Source: an uncultured Clostridia bacterium | GTDB taxonomy: Bacteria > Bacillota > Clostridia > TANB77 > CAG-508 | Assembly (NCBI GenBank): GCA_947628215.1 | Contig: CANQYZ010000015.1 | Coordinates: 1-42,348 of the forward strand | DNA: 42,348 bases | Direction: 5' to 3' | Shown here: positions 8,705 through 17,716 of the stretch, in pieces | Position numbering within the stretch: position 1 is the first letter of the stretch | How the letters are laid out: the number at the start of each line of letters is the position of its first letter | Notes under the pieces: model-generated | The model's input: only the letters and a program-made list of their open reading frames with translations | Told to the model about the DNA's origin: nothing | The model's database searches: none | Program-made: the position numbers and the translations under genes

Positions 8705-9264
8705 TGGAAGAAATAATCCTAATTTCTTATTTAAATGATTTTATCTATTGCCCAGCTTCCATATATTTTCATAAATTATATGGAAGCATGGAGCCTACTT
8801 TATATCAAAGAGATTATCAAATAAATGGTAAAGATGCTCATAAAACAATAGATGAAAAGAAGTATTCTACAAGTAGTAATGTGCTACAAGGAATAGATGT
8901 ATATTCAGAAGAATTTCAAATTTTAGGAAAAATAGATACTTTTGATATAAACAAAGGAATATTAACAGAAAGAAAAAATATTGTTACTAAAATATATGAT
9001 GGATACGTTTTTCAATTATATGCACAATATTTTGCTCTAAAAGAAATGGGATATGAAGTCAAAAAGATCCGAATACATAGTCTAAAAGATAATAAAAATT
9101 ATAATATAGATTTACCAGAAAAGAATGTTGAAATGAGAGATAAATTTTTAAAATTAATAAAAGACATGCATGAATTTTCTTTTGATAATTTTGAGCAAAC
9201 TAATAAAAAGAAATGTGAGCAATGCATATACGAGCCATCTTGTGATAGGAGTTTATTATGTTAG
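8704..9264 (+). CDS. cas4: Cas4 PAM-selecting exonuclease of the adaptation complex
   Basis: 186 residues with a GTG start that shares its G with the cas12a stop, so it is translationally coupled. Cas4 trims prespacers and selects those with a correct PAM before Cas1-Cas2 integration. The four iron-sulfur cysteines are Cys16 (YCPASI) and Cys171, Cys174 and Cys180 (KCEQCIYEPSC). The RecB-type nuclease residues are Asp78 (GKIDTFD), Glu89 and Lys91 (TERKN), with His46 upstream. The length is normal for the family. Confidence 0.95.
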   Translation: MEEIILISYLNDFIYCPASIYFHKLYGSMEPTLYQRDYQINGKDAHKTIDEKKYSTSSNVLQGIDVYSEEFQILGKIDTFDINKGILTERKNIVTKIYDGYVFQLYAQYFALKEMGYEVKKIRIHSLKDNKNYNIDLPEKNVEMRDKFLKLIKDMHEFSFDNFEQTNKKKCEQCIYEPSCDRSLLC

Positions 9265-10235
9265 CAATGCCTGATTTTATGAGCAAAAAGATTGTACTTG
9301 CTTTTCCAAAGAATGGGGATAAAATATCATTCAAAAATGATAATTTAGTTATAATAGATAGTGATAATAATATAAAGCTACAAATAAGTTGCTATAAGAT
9401 TTTTGCACTATATATAGTTGGAGGTTTTTCAATTACTACTGGAATAATAGAGAAAAGTAAAAGGTTTGGATTTTCAATTATACTTTTTACAGCAAGTTTT
9501 AAAGTATACGAAACAATAAATTTCCAAATGGAAGGAAATACTTTACTAAGAAAAAAACAATACACTACTACTATTTCGGAAAAGATTGGAAAACAGATAA
9601 TTATAAATAAAATAGAAAATCAAAGAGATACATTGAAAAAATTAAGAGATGCAGATAATAGAGATGGAATAGAAATATTAAATAAAAACATTGAAATATT
9701 ATTAAATAATTCTATGAATATATATGAAATTATGGGAGTAGAGGGAATATGCGCAAAAGTATATTTTAAGAGATTATTTAAAGATATGGAATGGAATGGT
9801 AGACAACCAAGAGTGAAAAGAGATAAAGTAAACCTATTGCTTGATATTGGATATACCATACTTTTTAATTATTTAGAAGCTATCATAAATATTTATGGAT
9901 TTGATATATATAAAGGGAATCTTCATCAAGAATTTTATAAAAGAAAGTCATTAATATGTGATATGATTGAACCTTTTAGACCAATAATAGACTATAAAAT
10001 AAAAAAGTCATATACTTTAGGATGTTTCAACAATTACAATTTCTTTATAGATAACGGACAATATGGATTAGATTGGAAAAACAATTCTGAATTGTTGCAA
10101 CTTATTTTAGAAGAGATTAACATTTATAGAAAAAGTATTTTTGAATATATACAAAGCTATTATAGATGGTTTATGAAAGATAAAGATATATCAGAATTTC
10201 CAAAAGCGAGGTTAATAAAAAATGATATTAATTAG
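9258..10235 (+). CDS. cas1: Cas1 CRISPR integrase (type V-A)
   Basis: 325 residues, overlapping cas4 by seven bases. Cas1 integrates new spacers at the leader-repeat junction. The metal-binding residues are Glu162 (GVEGICAKVYF), His223 (GNLHQEFY) and an acidic residue in the following DMIEPFRPIID (Glu238). The start could be the ATG at 9258 or one of the next in-frame ATGs at 9267 and 9279, which give 322 or 318 residues. The first is taken because of the coupling to cas4. Its 3' end overlaps cas2 by 14 bases. Confidence 0.95.
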   Translation: MLAMPDFMSKKIVLAFPKNGDKISFKNDNLVIIDSDNNIKLQISCYKIFALYIVGGFSITTGIIEKSKRFGFSIILFTASFKVYETINFQMEGNTLLRKKQYTTTISEKIGKQIIINKIENQRDTLKKLRDADNRDGIEILNKNIEILLNNSMNIYEIMGVEGICAKVYFKRLFKDMEWNGRQPRVKRDKVNLLLDIGYTILFNYLEAIINIYGFDIYKGNLHQEFYKRKSLICDMIEPFRPIIDYKIKKSYTLGCFNNYNFFIDNGQYGLDWKNNSELLQLILEEINIYRKSIFEYIQSYYRWFMKDKDISEFPKARLIKNDIN

Positions 10236-10497
10236 CTATGACATAAGTGATGACAAACTTAGAAATAAATTTTCAAAATTTTTGATTAAATATGGTAGAA
10301 GATTGCAATATTCAGTTTTTGAAATAGATAATAGTAAAAGAATGTTAAATAATATTATGTGTGAAATAAAGAATGGATTTGAGAAAAAATTTAATCAATC
10401 AGATAGTGTTATTATAATTGAAACTAGTGAAAATTGTAAAATAACTAGATTCGGATATGCAAAAAATGAAGAAAATGATATAATAATTATGGATTAA
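10222..10497 (+). CDS. cas2: Cas2 adaptation protein
   Basis: 91 residues with the ferredoxin-like start MILISYDISDDKLRNKF, which carries the family aspartate (Asp7), and GRRLQYSVFEID. Cas2 dimers bridge Cas1 dimers in the spacer-integration complex. It is the last gene of the cas12a-cas4-cas1-cas2 operon and ends 128 bases before the first repeat. Confidence 0.95.
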   Translation: MILISYDISDDKLRNKFSKFLIKYGRRLQYSVFEIDNSKRMLNNIMCEIKNGFEKKFNQSDSVIIIETSENCKITRFGYAKNEENDIIIMD

Positions 10498-10625
10498 GAT
10501 TTGCAAACCTAAGTCTTAATTTAAAATTTTAGAAATATAAGGTATTAAATATGATTGAAACTGTTAATTTTTATATGAATATCTGTAAAAAATATATAAA
10601 AAACAACCAAATTGTGAGTGTAAGG
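10498..10625 (+). promoter_or_regulatory. CRISPR leader with embedded anti-repeat
   Basis: AT-rich 128-base leader between cas2 and repeat 1. Bases 10535-10549 (ATATAAGGTATTAAA) are the exact reverse complement of repeat bases 2-16. Just 5' of this, TAGAAA (10530-10535, overlapping the block by its last A) complements repeat bases 20-25 if four repeat bases are bulged. The leader transcript could therefore pair with the 5' half of the repeats. No clear -35/-10 pair stands out. Confidence 0.75.
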
Positions 10626-11345
10626 GTTTAATACCTTATATAAATTTCTACTATTGTAGATAAAAAGTACATTCTGTAAAGTCTAATGTTTAATACCTTA
10701 TATAAATTTCTACTATTGTAGATAGCAAGACTTAAAAGAATATATAGACGGTTTAATACCTTATATAAATTTCTACTATTGTAGATAAATATCTCATCTG
10801 GTCATAACAAGTTGTTTAATACCTTATATAAATTTCTACTATTGTAGATATAATAATAATTTAGTATGGCGGAAAAGTTTAATACCTTATATAAATTTCT
10901 ACTATTGTAGATCAAACTAATGAAAGAAAAAGGAGAAAGTTTAATACCTTATATAAATTTCTACTATTGTAGATAAGTATTCCATTTTGATAAATTATTG
11001 TTTAATACCTTATATAAATTTCTACTATTGTAGATACATTGCTCATCATTTCACCCTGTGAGTTTAATACCTTATATAAATTTCTACTATTGTAGATTAT
11101 AAATGGTTACGTTATAATTTAATTGTTTAATACCTTATATAAATTTCTACTATTGTAGATCAAACTAATGAAAGAAAAAGGAGAAAGTTTAATACCTTAT
11201 ATAAATTTCTACTATTGTAGATAAGTATTCCATTTTGATAAATTATTGTTTAATACCTTATATAAATTTCTACTATTGTAGATTAATCACTTTCGCTTTC
11301 TTCTTTCCAGTTTAATACCTTATATAAATTTCTACTATTGTAGAT
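10626..11345 (+). CRISPR. type V-A CRISPR array, 12 repeats and 11 spacers
   Basis: Twelve identical 36-base repeats start at 10626, 10688, 10751, 10814, 10877, 10939, 11000, 11062, 11125, 11187, 11248 and 11310. Each begins GTTTAATACCTTATAT and ends AATTTCTACTATTGTAGAT. The last 19 bases are the Cas12a crRNA handle, with stem TCTAC/GTAGA. Spacers are 25-27 bases. Spacers 9 and 10 (11161-11186, 11223-11247) are exact copies of spacers 5 and 6 (10913-10938, 10975-10999). The terminal repeat is not degenerate. The 139 bases after it up to 11484 are AT-rich, and I see no gene or clear terminator there. Confidence 0.99.
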
Positions 11346-11484
11346 GACATCATTTAATTTTATTTTTTAATGAAGAAATAATTTGTGCTATTTCCGTTTC
11401 TTATACTCCATGTCCAATTATTTTTTTATTAAACTATTATAATGTTTTAGCAAATCTACTTCTTCCATATTCTACCTTCTTTTT

Positions 11485-12324
11485 TTATACTTTATTTACT
11501 TTTATAAAATCCCTTAATATTTCAATAATATCCTTAAAATCTATATTTTGAGCATATTTATTCTTTTCACTATAACGTTTCCAACTGTTTTGAATAGTTC
11601 TATATTCAAGCATTTCATCAAATATTTTATTATAATCTTTTAGATAATCAAATGAATCTCTGCTTTTTAATGTCTTTTCAAAAGCTTTTTTGAAATTAGA
11701 AATATTAATTTCATTTCTTAATTTCGTTAAAAATATGTAAACATCATAAAAATCCTTCATTCTACTATTATAAAGAGATCTCCTTAATATTGTTTCTATT
11801 TTCTCTGCTAAAATTGTTTCTAAATTATAAGAATCTATATATATCTTTTTATCTTCAAATAAAGAATGATATTCGTATTTTAATTCTTTTGGAGTTATTT
11901 CATCTCCTGTAGAAATATCTATCTCTAAATTTACCTTCAAATTTTCTAAATTCCCGATTAATTTATATTTGTTACCACCATATTCATCCTCTTCTCTAAT
12001 ATCTGTAATTTTAATAAGTTCAAATTTTACCCCATCACCTAAATTAATAGATAATATTTCATTAAGAATATGTACCATTTTTTCCTTAGATACATCAATT
12101 CCTTTTATTGAAACATCCATATCTCTAGTACTTCTACTTTCAATGCCAAGCATTGCTGAAAGCAATAACCCACCTTTTAGTATAAAGTTTTCGTTATAAT
12201 TTGATACAGATATTCTTTCTAAAATTCTTTCAAACATAAAACGTTGATATATTTCAAGATGTTGTAGATTACATTGTTTTTCAATTAGCTTTGCTTTTTT
12301 ATTTAATTCTTTGTATGTTATCAA
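11485..12324 (-). CDS. AbiEii-type nucleotidyltransferase toxin
   Basis: 279 residues of the AbiEii/AbiGii (DUF1814) family, toxins of type IV abortive-infection systems that act as nucleotidyltransferases. Motifs in order: LKGGLLLS (residues 49-56), TRDMDVS with Asp68 and Asp70, the third acid in VNLEIDIS (Asp136), and ILAEKIETILRR with RMKDFYDVY (Lys175, Asp191, Asp194). The start is TTG at 12324, with GGAGG nine bases upstream inside the antitoxin gene, and it overlaps the antitoxin stop by four bases. This coupling is typical of the AbiE pair. It lies directly beyond the CRISPR array on the opposite strand. Confidence 0.93.
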   Translation of the reverse strand: MITYKELNKKAKLIEKQCNLQHLEIYQRFMFERILERISVSNYNENFILKGGLLLSAMLGIESRSTRDMDVSIKGIDVSKEKMVHILNEILSINLGDGVKFELIKITDIREEDEYGGNKYKLIGNLENLKVNLEIDISTGDEITPKELKYEYHSLFEDKKIYIDSYNLETILAEKIETILRRSLYNSRMKDFYDVYIFLTKLRNEINISNFKKAFEKTLKSRDSFDYLKDYNKIFDEMLEYRTIQNSWKRYSEKNKYAQNIDFKDIIEILRDFIKVNKV

Positions 12325-12899
12325 ATCAAAACCTCCATTATATTTTTTAGCTTTTCAGACACACCTAATTTTTCTGCATATTTTTCTAAAGTAATTAAGT
12401 TTTTATGTTTTTGTCTAAAATAATTATTAATAATTTTTTTATATACCTCTAAATCAACAGAGTTTGAATTTTTTATTATATCACATAAAGATCTTTCGGC
12501 ATTATATATTTTTATAGGATTTCCATATGGACTTGTTATTTCTGTAATTCCAATGTCAAACTTCTCTTTAGTAACATAGTGAACATTAACATTTGCTCGT
12601 ATCTTATGATTTTTTATTGTAGTCACATCTATTTCATAGGGTGTTCTATCACTCAAATTTAGAAGGTAAAATGCAGTATTGTATGAAAATACAATATTTG
12701 AAAATCTTTTCTGCAGTATATAAAATTCGTCCTCTATTAATTTATTATCGATATATAAGCCATGAGCAACTTTTCTAATTAATTCATCTTTAATAAGTTT
12801 AGGAATTTGCATTTTTGAAAATCCTAAACTTTCAATTTCTTTTGTAGATATATATCCATTATGACTTTTAATAAAATTTAATAATTTTTCATAATTCAT
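12321..12899 (-). CDS. AbiEi-type antitoxin / transcriptional repressor
   Basis: 192 residues with an N-terminal winged-helix domain (LLNFIKSHNGYISTKEIESL) followed by the AbiEi body (RKVAHGLY, SYNTAFYLLNLSD, NAERSLCDII). In characterised AbiE systems this protein represses its own operon and blocks the toxin's effect. The ribosome site AGAGG is seven to ten bases before the ATG. It is the first gene of the pair, as expected. Confidence 0.92.
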   Translation of the reverse strand: MNYEKLLNFIKSHNGYISTKEIESLGFSKMQIPKLIKDELIRKVAHGLYIDNKLIEDEFYILQKRFSNIVFSYNTAFYLLNLSDRTPYEIDVTTIKNHKIRANVNVHYVTKEKFDIGITEITSPYGNPIKIYNAERSLCDIIKNSNSVDLEVYKKIINNYFRQKHKNLITLEKYAEKLGVSEKLKNIMEVLI

Positions 12900-12928
12900 A
12901 ATTCAAACCTCTTTATTTTTATACCTAC

Positions 12929-12957
12929 ATTTTATCATTTGTTGGTCAAAAAGTAAA
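12929..12957 (-). promoter_or_regulatory. candidate promoter of the AbiE pair
   Basis: Minus strand: TTTACT (12957-12952), 17 bases, TAAAAT (12934-12929), about 30 bases before the antitoxin start. The rest of the gap to 13090 is AT-rich with nothing else recognisable. Confidence 0.5.
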
Positions 12958-13090
12958 TATATTTTTTATTCTTTCCGTATAAAAAATATTTATTCTAAAA
13001 ATTTGGGAAAAGTATATTATTTATTGTTTATAATAAATAATGAATAATATATGTTTAAAAGATAATTTCTTACATATTAATTTAATTCTC

Positions 13091-14215
13091 TTATAAAATC
13101 ATTCCTAAAACAAGAATTCCAATATTATCATTATAGATTTTACTAAATTCAGAAAGAGAAAGAGGATTATCTCCCATACCAACTTCTATAGTATAACCAG
13201 GTCTATTATAATTTTGTATAAACCAATCTTTATATCCAGCATATGCTGAGTTTTCAGGAGTTAAATCTAAAGCGTATCCACTTACATCTGAAAATCTTTC
13301 TCCTATATAGTAAGATGCTGGTGGGAGAAAATTAGAAAATTTCCAATAAATTACCTCTCCTTGAGAATGGTAAGCTAATATTAATCTAAAATTTTTAGAT
13401 AAAGTAAAATTATACATTGCTATTGATTCTATAGCAAATAAAGGTCTCGGCCCTACAAAATCTCTAGGACCAGGTTTTGTATATCCTTGAGAAAATTTTA
13501 TTTCTTTTGCTCTTTCCCATAATGCAGGAAATTGAAGATTTAAATCTATACCGTTAATATTTGCTTTCCAGCCATTTGGAAAAGGAATATTAGGGTAATT
13601 GTTAGATAAATTTTTAGCATATTCAAAAATATCAGGAAGATATTTTTCTATATTTCCAACTACTAAATCTACTCCATCTGGATTTACCATTGGAACTATA
13701 TATAATGATACATTTTCAAATAAATATCTAGCTCTATATTCAAAAATTGTAGAGTCTTTTTCATATGCAGCACATAAATTTTCTAAAAACTTCATGAGTA
13801 AAATAGAAGTTATATACTCATTTGCATGAATAGAAGCACTATAGAAAACTTGCTTTTGACCTCTACCAAATCTAATATATGGTATGCTTCTTCCAAGAGA
13901 AGAATATCCAATATTTCCAATATCTAAAAATGGATACTTGGATTTTAAACCATCTAAATTTATAGATAAAATATTATATCCATATTGTACGTCAGTTGGT
14001 ACTATGTATGAAAATAAAAGAAGCTTATTCCAAGTATTATTTCCAACTATTCCGTCTTGAACAAGAGAAAAATTTCTCTGAAAATTTAAGACAGAATCTC
14101 TTGTTTTATTTCCAAAAATCCCATCAACAGTAAGATTTCCAAATCCTAAAGTATTTAATAAACTTTGTAGATATTCTACTAATGTTCCTCTAGAATTTAA
14201 TTTTAAAGTTTCCAT
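13091..14215 (-). CDS. peptidoglycan-binding M14 carboxypeptidase (gamma-D-glutamyl-diamino acid endopeptidase type)
   Basis: 374 residues. The ATG at 14215 is preferred to a GTG at 14224, because AGGTG overlaps that GTG and is correctly spaced for the ATG. Residues 1-70 form a peptidoglycan-binding domain (SRGTLVEYLQSLLNTLGFG, DGIFGNKTRDSVLNFQ). The M14 zinc peptidase follows: zinc ligands His130 and Glu133 (SIHANEY) and His283 (LAYHSQGE), and catalytic Glu344 (YTIEVGMGDNPLS). Enzymes of this layout cut the D-Glu/meso-diaminopimelate bond of wall peptides, often in spores or in wall recycling. That fits the diaminopimelate-type MurE encoded further on. No signal peptide is seen. Confidence 0.93.
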   Translation of the reverse strand: METLKLNSRGTLVEYLQSLLNTLGFGNLTVDGIFGNKTRDSVLNFQRNFSLVQDGIVGNNTWNKLLLFSYIVPTDVQYGYNILSINLDGLKSKYPFLDIGNIGYSSLGRSIPYIRFGRGQKQVFYSASIHANEYITSILLMKFLENLCAAYEKDSTIFEYRARYLFENVSLYIVPMVNPDGVDLVVGNIEKYLPDIFEYAKNLSNNYPNIPFPNGWKANINGIDLNLQFPALWERAKEIKFSQGYTKPGPRDFVGPRPLFAIESIAMYNFTLSKNFRLILAYHSQGEVIYWKFSNFLPPASYYIGERFSDVSGYALDLTPENSAYAGYKDWFIQNYNRPGYTIEVGMGDNPLSLSEFSKIYNDNIGILVLGMIL

Positions 14216-14325
14216 TTTAATCACCTAATGATAGTATATGAAAATATATAAGAAAAAGTTAAAATAAAAATATTTATAAAAGTATCTAAATTTAAATTTT
14301 TTAAATTTAAAAATGCCAAAACATG

Positions 14326-14354
14326 TTGTAAATAAGTAGAACATATAATATAAT
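14326..14354 (+). promoter_or_regulatory. candidate promoter of the metallo-hydrolase operon
   Basis: TTGTAA (14326-14331), 17 bases, TATAAT (14349-14354), which places the transcript start only about 16 bases before the ATG at 14377. Confidence 0.6.
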
Positions 14355-14376
14355 ACAAGCGTCAGAGGTGAATAAT

Positions 14377-15043
14377 ATGTTTGAATTAGATGGAGTTGAA
14401 GTATTAGGTCATAGTAGTATAAGAATTGCAAAAGAAAAAATCATATATATAGATCCATTTAGAATAAAAAAAGATTATAATGATGCTGATTTAGTACTTT
14501 GTACTCATAGTCATTATGATCATTTTTCTATAGATGATATAAGAAAAGTAAAAAAAGATGATACTATGATACTAGTAACAGAAGACGTAAAAGAAGAGGC
14601 TATGCTTATGGGAGTAAATCCATTAAATGTTGTAGGAGTAAAGCCTTATCAAGAATTTGAATTTGAAGATATTTCAATTGAAACAATTCCAGCTTATAAC
14701 AAATTTAAAGAGTTTCACCCAAAAGAAAAAGAATGGGTTCGGATATATAATAGAAATTGAAGGAATAAGATATTATATATCAGGTGATACAGATTGTACA
14801 AAAGAGGCTTCTCTTGTAGAGTGTGATGTAGCGTTTCTTCCAGTAGGAGGAACATATACTATGGATTATATAGAGGCTGCTCACTTAGCTGCAAAGATAA
14901 GTCCAAAATATGTAATACCAACTCATTATGGAAGTATTGTCGGAAATAAAGAAGATGGTATATTATTTAAAAATTCTTTAAGTAAAAAAATAAAATGTGA
15001 AATTTTGATAAAAGATGAGGATATGGACTCTAGTGAATATTAA
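14377..15043 (+). CDS. UlaG-like metallo-beta-lactamase-fold hydrolase, read through a +1 shift at CGG
   Basis: Start ATG 14377, preceded by AGAGGTG. The zero frame gives 121 codons with the metal-binding motif THSHYDHF, then meets CGG at 14740-14742 and stops six codons on. Skipping the C continues with GYIIEIEGIRYYISGDTDC, LPVGGTYTMD and PTHYG, which are the later metal-ligand motifs of the same fold, to the stop at 15043. The joined product is 221 residues, normal for UlaG-like proteins. Substrate unknown. The following AlkD gene starts inside its 3' end, so the two are coupled. If the shift does not happen, the product lacks the second half of the active site. Confidence 0.85.
14740..14742 (+). 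other. CGG +1 frameshift site 1 (metallo-hydrolase)
   Basis: Zero frame GTT CGG ATA TAT AAT AGA AAT TGA. Shifted frame GTT (C) GGA TAT ATA ATA restores the family sequence WVGYII. The zero-frame stop comes five codons after the CGG. Confidence 0.85.
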
Positions 15044-15737
15044 TTTAGGAAAGATTATAGAAAATAGACTTATAGAATTAGCAGATGAAAATTATAAAAA
15101 ATTTCATAGTTCTTTATGCCCCAATAATAGCAAAGATATTTTCTTAGGAGTTCGAGTACCTTTAATTAGAAAATATGCAAAAGAACTTTTAAAACAGTAT
15201 GAATTAGATGATATTTTAAATAATATAAAAAATGATTATTATGAAGAAATAATGCTTGAAGGGTTAATTATTGCAAATGCTAAAATAGATATAGATACAA
15301 AAATTCATTTTGCAGATGATTTTGTTCCAAAGATAATTAACTGGGCAATTTGTGATATATTTTGTTCTGACTTTAAGTTTAAAGAAAATGAAAGAAGTAA
15401 AGTTTGGAATTTTATAAATAAATATATTGATTCTGAAAATGAATTTGAAATTAGATTCTTAATTGTAATGATGTTATCTCATTTTTTAGAAGAAGATTAT
15501 ATAGATAATGTTTTTGAGGTAATTGAAAAGGTAAAAAATGAAGATTACTATGTAAAAATGGCAATAGCTTGGCTTATATCAATAAGTTATATTAAATTTA
15601 AAGAAAAGACGGAAGATTATTTAAAAATATGTAATCTAGATGATTGGACTTATAATAAAGCTATTCAAAAAATCATAGAATCTTATAGAGTACAAAAAAG
15701 TGATAAAGAAAAACTTAAAAAATTAAAAAGAAAGTAG
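15033..15737 (+). CDS. AlkD-like DNA alkylation repair protein
   Basis: 234 residues from a GTG at 15033, which has GAGGA 11 bases upstream. The in-frame ATG at 15015 is possible but has no ribosome site. It starts INLGKIIENRLIELADENYK and carries the family block SKDIFLGVRVPLIRKYAKEL, followed by HEAT-like helices. AlkD glycosylases remove bulky or positively charged alkylated bases without base flipping. It overlaps the metallo-hydrolase end and is followed eight bases later by nfo, so a repair operon (base removal, then abasic-site cleavage) is likely. Confidence 0.88.
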   Translation: MNINLGKIIENRLIELADENYKKFHSSLCPNNSKDIFLGVRVPLIRKYAKELLKQYELDDILNNIKNDYYEEIMLEGLIIANAKIDIDTKIHFADDFVPKIINWAICDIFCSDFKFKENERSKVWNFINKYIDSENEFEIRFLIVMMLSHFLEEDYIDNVFEVIEKVKNEDYYVKMAIAWLISISYIKFKEKTEDYLKICNLDDWTYNKAIQKIIESYRVQKSDKEKLKKLKRK

Positions 15738-15745
15738 GAAAATAA

Positions 15746-16579
15746 ATGCTAAAAATAGGATGCCATTTGTCTGTATCTAAAGGTTTTTATGAAATGGGAA
15801 AAGATGCAGTAAAAATAAATGCAAATACAATTCAATTTTTCACAAGAAACCCAAGAGGTGGCTCAGCAAAGCCTATAGACGAAAATGACGTAGAAAAATT
15901 TTTAAATTTAGCTAAAGAGAATAATATAGAAAGCCTTTTAGCACATGCACCATATACTTTAAATGCTTGTGCAAAGGATGAATCAATTAGAAAATTTGCA
16001 AAAGAGACTATGGAAGATGATTTAAAGAGAATGCAATACTTTAAGGAAAGTATGTATAATTTTCATCCGGGAAGTCATGTTGGACAAGGCGTAGAAATTG
16101 GAATAAAGTATATTGTAGAAATGCTAAATGATATATTAAAAGAAGAGCAAACAACTACAGTATTACTTGAGACTATGGCTGGAAAAGGTTCTGAAGTTGG
16201 CAGAAATTTTGAAGAAATAAAAGAAATTATAGATAAAGTCAAATTAGATGGTCACTTAGGAGTATGCTTAGATACATGCCATATTTTTGACGGTGGATAT
16301 GATATTGTGAGTCACCTAGATGATGTTTTAGATGAATTTGATAAAGTTATTGGACTTAGTAGATTAAAGGCGATTCATTTAAATGATAGTCTAAATACAC
16401 TTGGAAGTCATAAAGATAGACATGCAAAAATAGGAGAAGGAAATATTGGAATAGATGCTATAACAAGAATTATTAATCATGAAAAACTTAAAAATCTTCC
16501 ATTTTTCCTAGAGACACCAAATGAATTAGAAGGATACGGAAAAGAAATAGCACTTCTTAGAAGTTTATATAAAGAATAA
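15746..16579 (+). CDS. nfo: endonuclease IV (AP endonuclease)
   Basis: 277 residues, the usual length. It cleaves DNA 5' of abasic sites in base-excision repair with three zinc ions. Family motifs are [75 protein letters not shown] and the terminal FFLETPN. The metal-binding His, Glu and Asp residues within them are all present. The ribosome site is AGTAGGAAA. It follows the AlkD-like gene by eight bases and may act on the abasic sites that enzyme makes. Confidence 0.97.
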   Translation: MLKIGCHLSVSKGFYEMGKDAVKINANTIQFFTRNPRGGSAKPIDENDVEKFLNLAKENNIESLLAHAPYTLNACAKDESIRKFAKETMEDDLKRMQYFKESMYNFHPGSHVGQGVEIGIKYIVEMLNDILKEEQTTTVLLETMAGKGSEVGRNFEEIKEIIDKVKLDGHLGVCLDTCHIFDGGYDIVSHLDDVLDEFDKVIGLSRLKAIHLNDSLNTLGSHKDRHAKIGEGNIGIDAITRIINHEKLKNLPFFLETPNELEGYGKEIALLRSLYKE

Positions 16580-16639
16580 AATAAAGAAACAACAGTAAAC
16601 AACATAATAACTAATAATTGGAGGTAATCTTTAGATTAT

Positions 16640-17647
16640 ATGGAAAAAAGTAATATATGGAGAATAATTGCTAAATTAATATTTGCATTAGTTTTTGGAG
16701 TAATACTTGTTGGTTTAACAGTATTAAGTGATACAATGCCAGATCAAGTTGATAATTACATTCAATCAGATTTAAATATACCAGTAAATGAAGTAAATGC
16801 AATTTCTGTATCAACTCTTGAAAGTACGGTAGTTTCTAGCGGGGCTAATCTAAAAGTATACTTCTTTGATGTAGGAAATGCAGACAGTACTCTTTTAGTT
16901 GCAGATGATAAAGTAATGCTTATAGATGCTGGAAATAAAGAAGATGGTGCAAATCTTGCTAAATACATAAAAGGACTTGGAATTAAGAAAATCGATTATT
17001 TGATAGGATCTAATGCTAATGAAGAACATATTGGCGGTATGGAGACAATAGTAAAAAAATTTGATATAGGTATAATCTATATGCCAAATGTTAAAAGTCC
17101 AACACTTGCATATGATAATTTATTAAAAGCTATATCTAGCAAGGGACTTGGAATTTCATCTTGTACAATAGGAGATACATTTTCACTTGGACAAGGATTA
17201 TGCACTATAATGAATGTTAGAAATGATGAACAAAATGATTTAAAAAATTCATCAATTTGCTTACATTTAGTTTATGGAAATAATAAATTCTTATTTATGG
17301 GAGATTTAACAAAAGATGTTGAAAATGATGTATTTTATCCAGAAGTTGATATATTAAAAGTAGCAAATCATGGTGCAAATACTTCTACATCTGATAATTT
17401 CTTAAGTCAAGTAAAACCAAAAGTTGCAATTATTTCTACAAATGCAGATACTGTAAAAGGAGTTCCAAGTGAGGAGACTATAGAGAAACTTAGAAGCTTA
17501 GGAGCAGAAGTTTATAGAACTGATGAAATTGGTACTATTATTTTAACAAGTAATGGTAGTGCATATGATATCGCAAATATTAAAACAAATATTGATGGAA
17601 ATATAAATACAAATTCATCTAGTATACAAAGTAATAAAAACAATTAG
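16640..17647 (+). CDS. ComEC/Rec2-like metallo-beta-lactamase-fold protein with altered active site
   Basis: 335 residues. One N-terminal membrane helix (residues 8-29) is followed by a soluble domain like the C-terminal part of ComEC: YFFDVGNADSTLLVADDKVMLIDAG, GLGIKKIDYLIGSNANEEHIGGM, FLFMGDLTKD and VDILKVANHGANTST. In active members the second block reads HxHxDHIGG. Here it is NANEEHIGG, so both first histidines are Asn and the Asp is Glu, while the later Asp and His remain. The protein may bind metal poorly or not be an enzyme. A GGAGG lies about 15 bases before the ATG, which is a long spacing, but no other in-frame start exists. Confidence 0.85.
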   Translation: MEKSNIWRIIAKLIFALVFGVILVGLTVLSDTMPDQVDNYIQSDLNIPVNEVNAISVSTLESTVVSSGANLKVYFFDVGNADSTLLVADDKVMLIDAGNKEDGANLAKYIKGLGIKKIDYLIGSNANEEHIGGMETIVKKFDIGIIYMPNVKSPTLAYDNLLKAISSKGLGISSCTIGDTFSLGQGLCTIMNVRNDEQNDLKNSSICLHLVYGNNKFLFMGDLTKDVENDVFYPEVDILKVANHGANTSTSDNFLSQVKPKVAIISTNADTVKGVPSEETIEKLRSLGAEVYRTDEIGTIILTSNGSAYDIANIKTNIDGNINTNSSSIQSNKNN

Positions 17648-17676
17648 AAAAAATATGAATAAAAAATAAAATGAAA

Positions 17677-17709
17677 GAACCCGGGAGACTCAGAAGTCTT
17701 CCGGGTTTG
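17677..17709 (-). terminator. GC-rich terminator of the foreign small gene
   Basis: Arms AACCCGGGAGACT (17678-17690) and AGTCTTCCGGGTT with one G-T pair. On the minus strand it is followed by CTTTCATTTTATTTTTT. No T-run follows on the plus strand, so it belongs to the minus-strand gene. Confidence 0.85.
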
Positions 17710-17716
17710 CCGTCGA

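Noticed and set aside
11346..11484. A tracrRNA or second anti-repeat after the array
   Set aside because: No complement to the repeat longer than a few bases and no clear promoter or terminator there; only AT-rich sequence.
14216..14224. GTG start for the M14 peptidase
   Set aside because: The GTG is part of the ribosome site AGGTG that serves the ATG at 14215.
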